Positions 1 through 8,729 of a stretch of DNA of 17,270 nt are shown piece by piece; position 1 is the first letter of the stretch; each line of letters starts with the position of its first letter. The notes beneath the pieces were generated by a model. The model saw nothing but the letters and a program-made list of their open reading frames with translations, did not search any database and was not told the DNA's origin. Origin of the DNA: Chloroflexota bacterium (GTDB lineage Bacteria; Chloroflexota; Limnocylindria; Limnocylindrales; CSP1-4). Both the position numbers and the translations under genes were made by a program. Location: positions 1-17,270 of the forward strand of contig VGPE01000035.1 of assembly GCA_016875645.1 (NCBI GenBank), in the 5' to 3' direction.

Positions 1-105
1 GGTCGCTGAGTCCGGTCCAGCCGGCCTGCACCGCGGTTCTCGTGGGCCTTACGCTGTGGAGGCGCGACGCCGTGGGCTCCGGGCACGCGGTCCGGCCACC
101 GGCGC

Positions 106-112
106 AAGGAGG
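106..112 (+). promoter_or_regulatory. Strong Shine-Dalgarno AAGGAGG that fixes the decarboxylase start
   Basis: AAGGAGG is a full anti-16S match, seven bases before the ATG at 120. It is the strongest ribosome site in the operon. The second and fourth genes lack one and appear to depend on translational coupling. The 105 bases upstream show no gene. A possible TACGCT -10 hexamer at 49-54 has no clear -35. Confidence 0.8.
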
Positions 113-119
113 ATCCGGG

Positions 120-1352
120 ATGCCCACCGCCGAGTTCGACCTGCCCGCCGGCCACATTGACGCTCCGCCGGTGCCGCGAACGGACTTCCCCGAGCAGGGC
201 CGGCCCGAGGACGAGGTGCTGGCCCAGGTCCGCGAGCGGTTCGAGAGCAACCGCTTCGACATCGAGAAGAACTTCTCGATCACCTATTCGGGGATCCCGT
301 CCGCGATCAGCCGCAAGATCGACGCGATGACCGCCGGCCGCTTCTTCGTCGAGTGGGCCGAGGAGTCCGAGCTCGGCACGCTCTCGATGGAGCGTGAGGC
401 GGTCGGCATGATGGCGTCGCTGCTCGGGAATCCGTCCGCGTCCGGCTTCATCACGACCGGCGGCACGGAGTCCAACCTCGCATCGATGCGCCTCGCGCGC
501 AACACCGGCAAGCAGGCGGAGCCGGAGATCGTCGCCCCGGTCACGATGCACTTCTCGTTCCGACTCGGGGCGGAACTGATGAAGATCAAGCTGGTCGAAG
601 TCGGCGTCGACAACGAGACGTTCCTGCCGCGGATCGAGGACGTCGAGAAGGCGATCACCCCGCGGACGGTCGGCCTGATCTGCTCCGCCCCCGGCGGCAC
701 CTTCGGCACGCTCGATCCCGTGGAGGCGTTCGGGGACCTCGCGTGGCGCAAGGGCCTCTACCTGCACGTGGACGCGGCGTTCGGCGGCTTCATCCTGCCG
801 TTCATGCGCGACCTGGGCTACGACATCCCGCCGTTCGACCTGTCCGTCAAGGGCGTCAGCTCGATCATGACCGACGGCCACAAGCTCGGCCTGCTTCCGA
901 TCGCCACTGGCTTCTTCCTCGCCAACGACGGCTCGATGTTCGAGGCGATCCCGACCGAGCGGACGCTCATTCACACGACGTCGTCCACGAAGCCGGGCTC
1001 GCGCGCGGCCGGCGCCTGGGCCACGTTCCGCAACTTGGGCCGCGAAGGCTACCGCCAGTCCACGGCGCACGTGCTCAAGCTGCGCGACATCATCGCCGAG
1101 GGCGTGACGTCCATTCCGGGCATGGGCCTTGCCGCCCCGAAGTTCATCAGCGTCATCGGCTTTACCTCGAAGATGATCAACCTGGAGGACGTCCACCACC
1201 AGATGGCCGAGGAGGGCTGGGGGCAGAGTTACGGCCTGCTGGGCGGGAGGCCGTTCATCCGGCTCTCGATTCACCCGTCCCGCTCCATCGAGGCAGCGCA
1301 CGGGTTCGTGGAGGCCTTCGAGCGTGCCGCGGCGAAAGCCCGTCGCGCGTGA
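120..1352 (+). CDS. PLP-dependent group II amino-acid decarboxylase family protein
   Basis: The 410-residue product looks like a cytoplasmic fold-type I PLP enzyme of the glutamate/tyrosine decarboxylase (MfnA, sphingosine-phosphate lyase-like) group, which removes CO2 from an amino acid or cleaves a related substrate. Visible landmarks are TGGTESN at residues 113-119 (phosphate and cofactor binding), H144 in the place of the histidine that stacks on PLP, HVDAAFGG with D218 contacting the pyridine nitrogen, and DGHKLG with K255 as the Schiff-base lysine. I chose the ATG at 120 because a perfect AAGGAGG lies at 106-112. A GTG start at 42 would add 26 low-complexity residues with no family resemblance. 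It is first in a four-gene operon, and its TGA overlaps the GTG of the next gene. The exact substrate (aspartate, glutamate, tyrosine or another) cannot be read from sequence. I am sure of the family, not of the substrate. Confidence 0.9.
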   Translation: MPTAEFDLPAGHIDAPPVPRTDFPEQGRPEDEVLAQVRERFESNRFDIEKNFSITYSGIPSAISRKIDAMTAGRFFVEWAEESELGTLSMEREAVGMMASLLGNPSASGFITTGGTESNLASMRLARNTGKQAEPEIVAPVTMHFSFRLGAELMKIKLVEVGVDNETFLPRIEDVEKAITPRTVGLICSAPGGTFGTLDPVEAFGDLAWRKGLYLHVDAAFGGFILPFMRDLGYDIPPFDLSVKGVSSIMTDGHKLGLLPIATGFFLANDGSMFEAIPTERTLIHTTSSTKPGSRAAGAWATFRNLGREGYRQSTAHVLKLRDIIAEGVTSIPGMGLAAPKFISVIGFTSKMINLEDVHHQMAEEGWGQSYGLLGGRPFIRLSIHPSRSIEAAHGFVEAFERAAAKARRA

Positions 1353-3652
1353 GAGGAACCGGGGGTCCGCCCGCCCGCCCCGAGTACCGTCATCGCGACA
1401 TCGACCCGACGCAGCGGATCTCGCTGCCGCTCGTCGGCTACACCGACCGCCTGGGCGCCGCCCCTGGGGAGACGATCCGGTTCATGGTGTCGTCCGACCA
1501 CGCCCGATACCGGAGCCGGATGGTCCGCCTGATCCACGGCGACACCAACCCCGACGGTCCAGGGTTCAAGCAGGTGGAAGTCCCATCCGCGATGGATGCC
1601 GAGCGGGCAGGGGAGCACCGCGACATCCGAAGCGGTTCCTACGGCCTCCTGCCGGTCGAGGGGGTCGAGGCCTCGCGCGGCTTCACGTTCGCCGCCTTCG
1701 TCCAGCCGACCCTGCCGGGCGCCGGGGCGCAGACGATCGCTAGCCTCGGCGGCGTGTCGCTCGGGCTCGATCCTGCCGGCGTTCTCGAATTCCTGGTCGA
1801 CGGACGGCAGGTCCTCGCCGGGGCACCGATGCGGCGCTGGGAGTGGTCATTCGTGGCGGTCGCTCTCGGAGCCGGTCGCGTCACGCTGTGGCAGCGACCG
1901 GTCCGGACGTGGCCCGACGACCCCGCGTCGGCGCTCGTGTCGGCGGATCTGGGCGGGCAGGGGACGCTTGCCGAAACGATCTGGCTGGCCGGTTCCCCGG
2001 CGCCCGACGGCGGCACGCGGAATTACTTCGACGGACGGATCGACCGGCCCCGGCTCGTCTCGCGTTCGCTCGCCCCTGACGAACTGGCACGGCTGGCGGC
2101 CGCACCCGACACCCTCGGCTGGCTGGCCGTCGACCTTGCCGGTGCCCGGGACTTCGGCCTCGACATCTCGACCGATCGGGTGCGGGACGTCTCCGGCCGC
2201 GGGCGCCACGGCCGCCTGGTCAACCTTCCGACCCGCGGGGTCACCGGCCACAACTACACCGGCCGCCAGCCCTCCTGGTCGCTCGCGCCGTCGGAATACG
2301 GGGCGATCCACTTCCACCACGACGACCTGGAAGACGCCCGCTGGCCGGTCTCCTTCGAGCTGACCATCCCCGCCGACCTGCCGAGCGGCGTCTACGCGGC
2401 CTGGCTGACCGCGGGCGACGACGAGGAGTACCTGCCGTTCATCGTCCGGCCGTCGAGGGGAACGCACCACTCGAAGATCGCCGTCCTGATGTCCACGGTG
2501 ACGTACGTCGTCTACTCGAACTTCACGGACATTGGCCGGACCGCCTGGCGCGACGAGGACTGGACAGGGGACCAGGTCGGGGCGCTGCTGGCGGACCCGA
2601 CCATCTTCCGCGAGGTGTTCGGCTACATCGAGCAGAACTCGCTCTACGGCACCTATGACTGCCACGACGACGGGTCCGGCGTCGCGTACGGCTCCCTGTT
2701 GCGGCCGATCCTCAACACGCGCCCCAAGTTCCGCTACCGGACGATGAACTGCCCGTCGCGCTTCGCGGCGGACCTCTACCTCGTGGACTGGCTGGACCAG
2801 AAGGGCTTCGAGGTCGACGTCCTGGCCGACCACGACCTCCACGTCGAGGGCGCCGACCTGCTGCGCCCCTACTCGGTGGTGCTCTCGAGCAGCCACCACG
2901 AGTACTGGACCGAGCCGATGCTCGACGGCCTGGAGACCTACCTCGGCGACGGTGGCCGGTTCATGTACCTGGGCGGGAACTCCCTGTTCGCCGTCACGAC
3001 GATCGATCCCGCCAGGCCGCACACGGTGGAGGTGCGCCGCTGGGGCGCGCCGTGGCCCTTCGAGGCCCCGCCGGGCGAGCGCCACCACTCGATGACCGGC
3101 GAACAGGGTGGCACCTGGCGGAACCGCGGTCGGGCACCGAACACGATCGTCGGCATCGGGTGCGCGGGGGCCGGGTTCGACCGGGGCTCGCCGTACCGGC
3201 GCATGCCGGATTCGTACGACCCGCGGGCCGCGTGGATCTTCGACGGCATCGACGGCGACCTGGTCGGCGACACGCCGAACCTGCAGGTGAAGTGGGGTGC
3301 CGCCGGCTACGAATACGACCGCCTGGAGTTCGAACTGGGCACGCCCGCGGCCACGCTGCTGCTCGCGTCGTCGGTCCGCTTCAACAAGTCGCAGAAGTCG
3401 CTGACCGACGACGAGCTCTACTTCCAGCAGGGCCGCGACGGCACCACCATCGGCGATCCGCAGGTGCCCGGCAAGCCGCACCGGTTCTCGCGCTCGGACC
3501 TGACGTACCTCGAGTACCCCAACGGGGGCGCCGTCTTCTCGGCGGGCTCGATCTGCTGGCGCGCGTCGCTGTCGGCGTACGGCTACGACAACACGGTGTC
3601 GCGCGTGACCGAGAATGTCCTGCGGCGGTTCGCCGAACGCCCTCTCGCCTGA
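1349..3652 (+). CDS. N,N-dimethylformamidase large-subunit-like protein, copy 1
   Basis: The product of about 767 residues resembles the large (beta) subunit of N,N-dimethylformamidase, an iron amidohydrolase that cleaves DMF to dimethylamine and formate. The length is close to the roughly 760 residues of the characterised subunit. The N-terminal half looks like a beta-sandwich (LamG-like FDGRIDRPRLVSRSL, residues 228-241). The C-terminal half holds the catalytic domain: TYVVYSNF with Y389, YGTYDCHDDGSG with Y436, and SSSHHEYW with H516 and E518. Paracoccus DMFase binds iron through two tyrosines and one glutamate (Y399, Y440, E521), and the spacing here agrees. The GTG start overlaps the upstream TGA (GTGA) and lacks a clear ribosome site, so coupling is likely; a CTG start near 1421 is possible. 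No small-subunit gene is visible. Family is confident; the true amide substrate is unknown. Confidence 0.85.
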   Translation: MRGTGGPPARPEYRHRDIDPTQRISLPLVGYTDRLGAAPGETIRFMVSSDHARYRSRMVRLIHGDTNPDGPGFKQVEVPSAMDAERAGEHRDIRSGSYGLLPVEGVEASRGFTFAAFVQPTLPGAGAQTIASLGGVSLGLDPAGVLEFLVDGRQVLAGAPMRRWEWSFVAVALGAGRVTLWQRPVRTWPDDPASALVSADLGGQGTLAETIWLAGSPAPDGGTRNYFDGRIDRPRLVSRSLAPDELARLAAAPDTLGWLAVDLAGARDFGLDISTDRVRDVSGRGRHGRLVNLPTRGVTGHNYTGRQPSWSLAPSEYGAIHFHHDDLEDARWPVSFELTIPADLPSGVYAAWLTAGDDEEYLPFIVRPSRGTHHSKIAVLMSTVTYVVYSNFTDIGRTAWRDEDWTGDQVGALLADPTIFREVFGYIEQNSLYGTYDCHDDGSGVAYGSLLRPILNTRPKFRYRTMNCPSRFAADLYLVDWLDQKGFEVDVLADHDLHVEGADLLRPYSVVLSSSHHEYWTEPMLDGLETYLGDGGRFMYLGGNSLFAVTTIDPARPHTVEVRRWGAPWPFEAPPGERHHSMTGEQGGTWRNRGRAPNTIVGIGCAGAGFDRGSPYRRMPDSYDPRAAWIFDGIDGDLVGDTPNLQVKWGAAGYEYDRLEFELGTPAATLLLASSVRFNKSQKSLTDDELYFQQGRDGTTIGDPQVPGKPHRFSRSDLTYLEYPNGGAVFSAGSICWRASLSAYGYDNTVSRVTENVLRRFAERPLA

Positions 3653-3674
3653 CCCCACACCAGGAGCGCTACCC

Positions 3675-5951
3675 GTGACCCTCCGACTGCTCGGCTACTC
3701 CGACCGGCTCACCGTCGCCCCGGGCGACACGATCCGCTTCATGGTCAGCTGCGACTCCCCGGAGTACGAGTCCCGGCTCGTCCGCCTGATCCACGGCGAC
3801 GTCAACCCCGCTGGTCCGGGCTTCAAGCAGGTCGAGATCGTGTCCTCGATGGATGGCCGCCGGCGCGGCAAGCACGAGGACATCCACAGCGGCTCCTACG
3901 TCGAGATCCCACTCGATGCCGGGGCGGTCGGAGAGGCGTTCACCTTCACCGTCTTCGCCTATCCCACGCTTCCCGGTTGTGGCGGGCAGGTCATCGCAAT
4001 GCGCGGTGACTGGTCGCTCGCGCTCGACGAGTCGGGTGCGCTTGCGCTGACGGTCGGCTCGGAGACGCACACGACGGGCGCACCGGTCAAGCGCTACGCC
4101 TGGTACCTGTTCGCCGTCTCGGTCGATCCTGCGGCCGGCCGGGCCGCCATCTGGCAGCAGCCACTGCGCCGGTTCCCGAACGACGAAACGGCGGCCACGA
4201 TCGAGGTCGCGCTCGCGAACCGGCCGCCCACCGGGGCCGGGCCGCTGATCCTGGCCGGCCACAAGCCCGCCGTCGGACCGACGAACCGCCACTTCGACGG
4301 CAAGCTGGACCGCCCGCGGCTGCTCCGCGGCACGCTCTCGGGCGAGGCGGTCCTGCGGCTGGCCGCGCGACCGGACGATCTGGCGGCATTGGGCCCCGAC
4401 CTCGTGGGCGCCTGGGACTTCTCGGCTGACATCCCGACCGACCGCGTGACGGACACCTCCGCGAATGGCCGCCACGGCTGGACCGTCAACATGCCCACGC
4501 GCGGCGTCACGGGCCACAACTTCAGCGGTCGCGAGACGTCCTACCGCCTGGCACCGCAGGAGTACGGCGCCATCCACTTCCACCGCGACGATCTCGAGGA
4601 CGCGAAGTGGGGCGTCGACTTCGCGTTCCGGGTGCCCGACGACCTGCCGAGCGGGATCTACGCGGCCTGGCTTCGGACCGGCGAGGACGAGGACCATATC
4701 CCCTTCACGGTGCGCCCGCCGCGCGGGACGTCGCGCTCGAAGATCGCCGTCCTGATGTCGACGCTGACCTACCACGTGTACGCGAACTTCACGGATCTCG
4801 GGCCTGGCGCGTGGAAGGCCGACGGCAACGCCCATTGGAGCAGCGGCGCCCCTCATGTCGACCCCACGCTGTTCCGCGAGGTCTACGAGTACATCGACGC
4901 GAACGCGCTGTACGGCATGTACGACTGCCACGTCGACGGCTCGGGCGTGGTGTACACGTCGTACCTGCGGCCGATGCTCAACATGCGACCCAAGTTCCGC
5001 TACCGCATCTGGGCCGCGCCGCCGCGGTTTCCGGCCGACCTCTACCTCGTGGACTGGCTTGACCACCAGGGGATCGAGGTCGACTACATCACCGACCATG
5101 ACCTCCAGGCGGAGGGCGCCGACCTGCTGCGGCCGTACTCGGTCGTTGTCAGCTCGTCCCACCACGAGTATTGGTCGTCGCAGATGCTCGACGCCCTCGA
5201 GACCTACCTGGGCGAGGGCGGCCGCTTCATGTACCTCGGGGGAAACTCGCTGTTCGGGGTCACATCCTGGGAGCCGGGCAAGCCGCACAAGGTGGAGGTG
5301 CGCCGCTGGGCCGCGCCGTGGCCGTTCGAGGTTCCGCCCGCCGAGCGCTATCACTCCACGACGGGCGAGCCCGGCGGCATCTGGAGGAATCGCGGCCGGG
5401 CGCCGAACACAATCGTGGGCGTTGGCACCAGTGCCGCAGGGTTCGACACCGCCGTGCCCTACAAGCGCCAGCCCGACTCCTACGACCCTCGCGTCCGGTT
5501 CATCTTCGAAGGCGTGGAAGGCGACCTCATCGGCGACCAGCCCTCGCTCCAGTGCAAGTGGGGCGCCGCCGGTTACGAAATCGATCGCTACGAGCCGGAG
5601 TTCGGCTCGCCGCAGACCACGCTCCTGCTGGGCTCGTCGATCGGCTTCTCGGATGCCTACTCGCCGATGGTCGAGGAGGTCATGTGGTACATGCCGGGTC
5701 GTGGCGGCAAGCGCCCGTCGGACCCGCAGGTGCCAGGCACCACGCACCAGTTCGTGCGCTCCGACATGGTGTACCTGGAGTACCCGAACAGCGGCGCCGT
5801 GTTCTCGGTCGGCTCGATCGCCTGGCGCGGCTGCATCTCCGCGTATGACTACCGGAACACGGTATCCACGGTGACCGAGAACGTCCTGCGACGGTTCGCC
5901 GAGGCGCCACGTGGCCAGTCGACCGCCGACCCGGCGAACGCCGCGCCGTGA
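3675..5951 (+). CDS. N,N-dimethylformamidase large-subunit-like protein, copy 2
   Basis: This is a full-length paralogue (758 residues) of the preceding gene, starting 22 bases after it. Landmarks are conserved: HFDGKLDRPRLLRGTL (LamG-like part), TYHVYANF with Y369, YGMYDCHVDGSG with Y416, and SSSHHEYW with H496 and E498, the predicted iron and catalytic residues. From about residue 270 on, the two copies align almost without gaps and most residues match by eye; the N-terminal parts and a stretch near the C-terminus (copy 2 around 650-680) differ more. The GTG at 3675 is preferred because AGGAG lies at 3662-3666 and the product then begins TLRLLGYSDRL, matching the start of the family. The C-terminus has a short extra tail, and its TGA overlaps the GTG of the next gene. 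Both copies keep the metal site, so neither looks dead. They may have different substrates or form a heteromer. Confidence 0.87.
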   Translation: MTLRLLGYSDRLTVAPGDTIRFMVSCDSPEYESRLVRLIHGDVNPAGPGFKQVEIVSSMDGRRRGKHEDIHSGSYVEIPLDAGAVGEAFTFTVFAYPTLPGCGGQVIAMRGDWSLALDESGALALTVGSETHTTGAPVKRYAWYLFAVSVDPAAGRAAIWQQPLRRFPNDETAATIEVALANRPPTGAGPLILAGHKPAVGPTNRHFDGKLDRPRLLRGTLSGEAVLRLAARPDDLAALGPDLVGAWDFSADIPTDRVTDTSANGRHGWTVNMPTRGVTGHNFSGRETSYRLAPQEYGAIHFHRDDLEDAKWGVDFAFRVPDDLPSGIYAAWLRTGEDEDHIPFTVRPPRGTSRSKIAVLMSTLTYHVYANFTDLGPGAWKADGNAHWSSGAPHVDPTLFREVYEYIDANALYGMYDCHVDGSGVVYTSYLRPMLNMRPKFRYRIWAAPPRFPADLYLVDWLDHQGIEVDYITDHDLQAEGADLLRPYSVVVSSSHHEYWSSQMLDALETYLGEGGRFMYLGGNSLFGVTSWEPGKPHKVEVRRWAAPWPFEVPPAERYHSTTGEPGGIWRNRGRAPNTIVGVGTSAAGFDTAVPYKRQPDSYDPRVRFIFEGVEGDLIGDQPSLQCKWGAAGYEIDRYEPEFGSPQTTLLLGSSIGFSDAYSPMVEEVMWYMPGRGGKRPSDPQVPGTTHQFVRSDMVYLEYPNSGAVFSVGSIAWRGCISAYDYRNTVSTVTENVLRRFAEAPRGQSTADPANAAP

Positions 5952-7738
5952 GCAACAGCGCCGCCGACATCACCACCCAGGCGCGATTCACGACGCGTCC
6001 GGTCATCCAGGGCCGGTACGGGGTCGTCTCGTCCGGCCACTACCTCGCCTCGGAGATCGCCCTGCGGATTCTCAGCGCCGGGGGCAATGCCGTGGATGCC
6101 GGCGTGGCCGGAGTGTTCGCGCTGACCGTGCTCAAGCCGCAGAGCTGCGGCATCGGCGGCGAGAGCCCGATGCTGATGTGGCGTCCGCCAGCCGAAGCGG
6201 CGAAGGACCGCCTGCCGAATCCGCTCGCCATCAACGGCCAGGGGACGGCGCCGCGGGCGGCGACGATCGAGTGGTTCCGCTCGCAGGGGATCGACATGAT
6301 CCCGGGCGACGGACTCCTCGCGGCGACGATTCCCGGCACGTTCGACGCCTGCCTCGAGGCGCTTCGGGTCGGTGGCCGGCTTGGCATCGTCGAGGTCCTC
6401 GATCCCTCGGTGGAGCTGGCGCGCGAAGGCTTCGCGCTGTACCCGTCGTTGCGCGAGCAGATCGCCCGCCACGAGGGCAAGTATCGCCATGCCTATCCGA
6501 GCACCGGCCTGGTCTGTCTCGACGACGGCCGCGTGCCCGACGTCGGCTGGTGGTACCGCCAGCCCGAGTGGGCGGCCACGTTCCAGCGGGTGCTCGACGC
6601 GGCGGTCCGGGCGCGCCCCGGCGGCCGCGACGCTGAGCTGCGGGCGGCACGCGACGTCTTCTACCGCGGCCCGATCGCGGCGCGGCTCGCCGAGTTCGCG
6701 CGGACGACCGAGGTCCGAGACGCGTCCGGTCGCCCGAACCGGGGCCTGATCAGCGAGGACGACTTCGCCGCATACCGGACGCGCCTCGAGGAGCCGGTGA
6801 CCATCCGTTACAAGGGTCTTGACGTCTTCAAGTGCGACTCATGGACCCAGGGCCCGACGTTCCTCCAACAGCTGCGGTTGCTCGAGGGCTTCGATCTGCC
6901 CGCGCTCGGCCATAACTCGCCCGAGTACGCGCACCTGCTGATCGAAGCGGCCAAGCTCGCGTTCGCCGACCGCGAGCGCTGGTACGGCGACCCCGAGTTC
7001 GCCGAAGTGCCGATGACGCGGCTGCTGTCCGCGGACTATGGCGCGGAACGGCGGGGCCTGATCGACCGCGAGCGGGCCTCGGCCGAGATGCGGCCCGGAG
7101 ATGCGGCCGCTCGCCCGGCCGAGTTCGTCGGCGGGGGGTTGGCCCTGACCGCCGGCGACACCACCCACATCGACGTCATCGACGGCGATGGGCGGATGTT
7201 CGCGGCAACGCCGTCGGGCGGCTGGCTGGAGTCGTCGCCGATCGTGCCGGGCCTCGGCTTCCCGCTCGGCTCGCGGCTGCAGGTGTTCAATCTCGACCCC
7301 TCGCACCCGAACTCGCTGCGGCCCGGCAAGCGGCCGCGGACCACGTTGACGCCGTCCCTTGCGACCCGCGATGGCCGGCCCGAGATGGTGTGGGGCACCC
7401 CGGGCGGTGACCAGCAGGACCAGCACACGCTCCAGGTCTTCCTGAACATCGTGGAGTTCGGGATGGACCTGCAGGAGGCGATGGACGCGCCGCTGTTCCA
7501 CACCCTCCACTTCCCGAGCTCGTTCTACCCGCACGAGGCGTTCCCGAAGCGGGTCGTGGCGGAGCGACGGATCCCGGACGCGACGGTCTCTGCCCTGCGC
7601 GCCCTCGGCCACGACGTGGTGGTGGCCGGGGACTGGGAACTGGGCCAGGTGAACGTGGTGCGCTTCCATCCCGACACGGGGCGGATCGAAGGTGGAGCGT
7701 CGCCCCGCTCGATGGTCGCCTACGCGATTGGGCGGTAG
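5948..7738 (+). CDS. Gamma-glutamyltransferase-family Ntn hydrolase, atypical
   Basis: The 596-residue product belongs to the gamma-glutamyltransferase (GGT) family, which self-cleaves to expose an N-terminal threonine that attacks amide bonds. The autoprocessing site is visible as DTTHIDVIDGDG, with T405 as nucleophile, and the PGG oxyanion loop is kept in GTPGGDQQDQ (484-493). Two substrate-recognition features of true GGTs differ. The DFRE-AP segment that holds the arginine binding the glutamyl carboxylate reads INGQGTAP (95-102). The Ser-Ser pair of the PLSSMSPT segment reads PRTTLTPS (463-470). The enzyme therefore probably acts on something other than glutathione, as do the GGT-like acylases. 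I see no signal peptide, so it is likely cytoplasmic, unlike proteobacterial periplasmic GGT. The GTG start overlaps the upstream TGA by four bases (GTGA) without a ribosome site. It is last in the operon. Confidence 0.87.
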   Translation: MSNSAADITTQARFTTRPVIQGRYGVVSSGHYLASEIALRILSAGGNAVDAGVAGVFALTVLKPQSCGIGGESPMLMWRPPAEAAKDRLPNPLAINGQGTAPRAATIEWFRSQGIDMIPGDGLLAATIPGTFDACLEALRVGGRLGIVEVLDPSVELAREGFALYPSLREQIARHEGKYRHAYPSTGLVCLDDGRVPDVGWWYRQPEWAATFQRVLDAAVRARPGGRDAELRAARDVFYRGPIAARLAEFARTTEVRDASGRPNRGLISEDDFAAYRTRLEEPVTIRYKGLDVFKCDSWTQGPTFLQQLRLLEGFDLPALGHNSPEYAHLLIEAAKLAFADRERWYGDPEFAEVPMTRLLSADYGAERRGLIDRERASAEMRPGDAAARPAEFVGGGLALTAGDTTHIDVIDGDGRMFAATPSGGWLESSPIVPGLGFPLGSRLQVFNLDPSHPNSLRPGKRPRTTLTPSLATRDGRPEMVWGTPGGDQQDQHTLQVFLNIVEFGMDLQEAMDAPLFHTLHFPSSFYPHEAFPKRVVAERRIPDATVSALRALGHDVVVAGDWELGQVNVVRFHPDTGRIEGGASPRSMVAYAIGR

Positions 7739-7761
7739 GCCGCGGGGCGATCCCTCGGCCT
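7737..7761 (+). terminator. Hairpin over the stop codon of the GGT-like gene
   Basis: AGGCCGCGGG (7737-7746) pairs with CCCTCGGCCT (7752-7761), giving nine base pairs and one C/T mismatch around a five-base GCGAT loop. The left arm takes in the last two bases of the TAG stop. Only a weak T-containing stretch (CTGTTC) follows. It sits at the end of the four-gene operon, facing a convergent gene. Confidence 0.5.
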
Positions 7762-8133
7762 CTGTTCATCCCCGGCCATCGACGCCAGGGATATTCCCGG
7801 CGCTCCAGCGGCGTTCGGGGGCTGTTCGAAGCGTCGATCTGGTCGATCAGGCGCCAGCCAGTCCTCCGGTCGATGAATCGGCTCTGATCGGCCGCCGACT
7901 GCCTGTTGCGAGCATCCCCACCACCCCATGAGCACGCTGAAGGCCCGGGAATACCCGTCCGGTCGATCGCGGCGGAGGCTCCGAACCGCCAGGCGCGGAG
8001 ACGCGCTTGCTATCGACTCATGCCGGGTTGGGCAGCCCCGTCCGCGTCGCTCCGACGGCGCCGCCGCTCCGAGGCGCCCCGGTTTCTGGCATCACGCGGT
8101 TCCGCCGCGCACGAAAGGTCAGCCCTCTGGCCC
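7762..8133. other. Convergent intergenic spacer, no gene seen
   Basis: This stretch of about 370 bases lies between the ends of the GGT-like gene and the superoxide dismutase gene. Open frames exist on both strands, but their translations are rich in R, P, S and G with no family motif, as expected by chance in GC-rich DNA. I found no tRNA cloverleaf, repeat or strong promoter in it. Confidence 0.6.
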
Positions 8134-8685
8134 CTACGTCCCCCCGAGGCGTGCGGAGCCGAACGGTGCGATGACGCCACACGCGACGCGGGAGCCGCTG
8201 TTGCCGGTCGGGTTCGTCACGTAGTCGTCGGGACCGGCATGCACGACGAGTGCCGCCCCATCGTTATCGAAGATCGACAGCTGGCCGGGCAGCAGCGTGA
8301 AGCCTGTCGACGAGGTCACAAGGTGGCCGATGCCGTTGGGGCCCACCGGCAGGTTCGGCAGATCGCCGGCGTGCGAACCGTGGAGCGTGTTCAGGGGATT
8401 GAAGTGCGATCCCGCCGAGGTGAAGGTGGGAGCCACGCAGCTGCCCGTCGCGTGGATGTGCAGGCCGTGCAGCCCTTCGCCCAGCCCCCATGCGACGACC
8501 ACCACCCGAACGCCGCGCTGGCCGGAGTCGCTGAAGAGGGCCCATCCGATCATGGCGCCGGTCCCATCGTGAAGCATCGCCTTCGCTTGGCGACTCGGCG
8601 CCGCTGCTCCTGCCGCCTGCGGCATGACGAACAACGAGACCGCCAGGACGGCGGTCATCAGGCGGGATCGGTGTCGGCGACGCAT
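8134..8685 (-). CDS. sodC: Secreted Cu/Zn superoxide dismutase
   Basis: The 183-residue product is a periplasmic or extracellular copper-zinc superoxide dismutase, converting superoxide to oxygen and hydrogen peroxide. Residues 1 to about 29 form a signal peptide: RRRHRSR, then a hydrophobic run ending AAGAAA. All expected ligands are visible: H76 and H78 in HGLHIHATGSC, H94 in GSHFNP, H102, H105 and D108 in HGSHAGDLPN, and H149 in VVHAGPDDY. The disulfide pair C83 and C169 and the active-site arginine R166 are also present, so the enzyme should be active. The zinc loop is short. The ATG at 8685 follows GGAGG (8693-8697 on the plus strand) by seven bases. Longer upstream frames would bury the signal peptide. 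It is divergent from padR across a shared promoter region and convergent with the GGT operon. Confidence 0.93.
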   Translation of the reverse strand: MRRRHRSRLMTAVLAVSLFVMPQAAGAAAPSRQAKAMLHDGTGAMIGWALFSDSGQRGVRVVVVAWGLGEGLHGLHIHATGSCVAPTFTSAGSHFNPLNTLHGSHAGDLPNLPVGPNGIGHLVTSSTGFTLLPGQLSIFDNDGAALVVHAGPDDYVTNPTGNSGSRVACGVIAPFGSARLGGT

Positions 8686-8729
8686 CGAGGTCCCTCCAGC
8701 GGCGATAACGGCCCGCGGTATAGCGTGGT

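Noticed and set aside
42..119. N-terminal extension of the decarboxylase from a GTG at 42
   Set aside because: There is no ribosome site, the extension does not resemble the family, and a perfect AAGGAGG precedes the ATG at 120.
743..1348. Upstream extension of the first DMFase-like gene into the decarboxylase
   Set aside because: It is an out-of-frame shadow of the decarboxylase with arginine-rich low-complexity translation; the homology starts after 1349.
1847..5747. Two very long minus-strand open frames (about 600 and 690 codons) opposite the DMFase-like genes
   Set aside because: They mirror the strong codon bias of the plus-strand genes, have no family motifs, are rich in R, V, A and G, and both plus-strand genes are clearly real.
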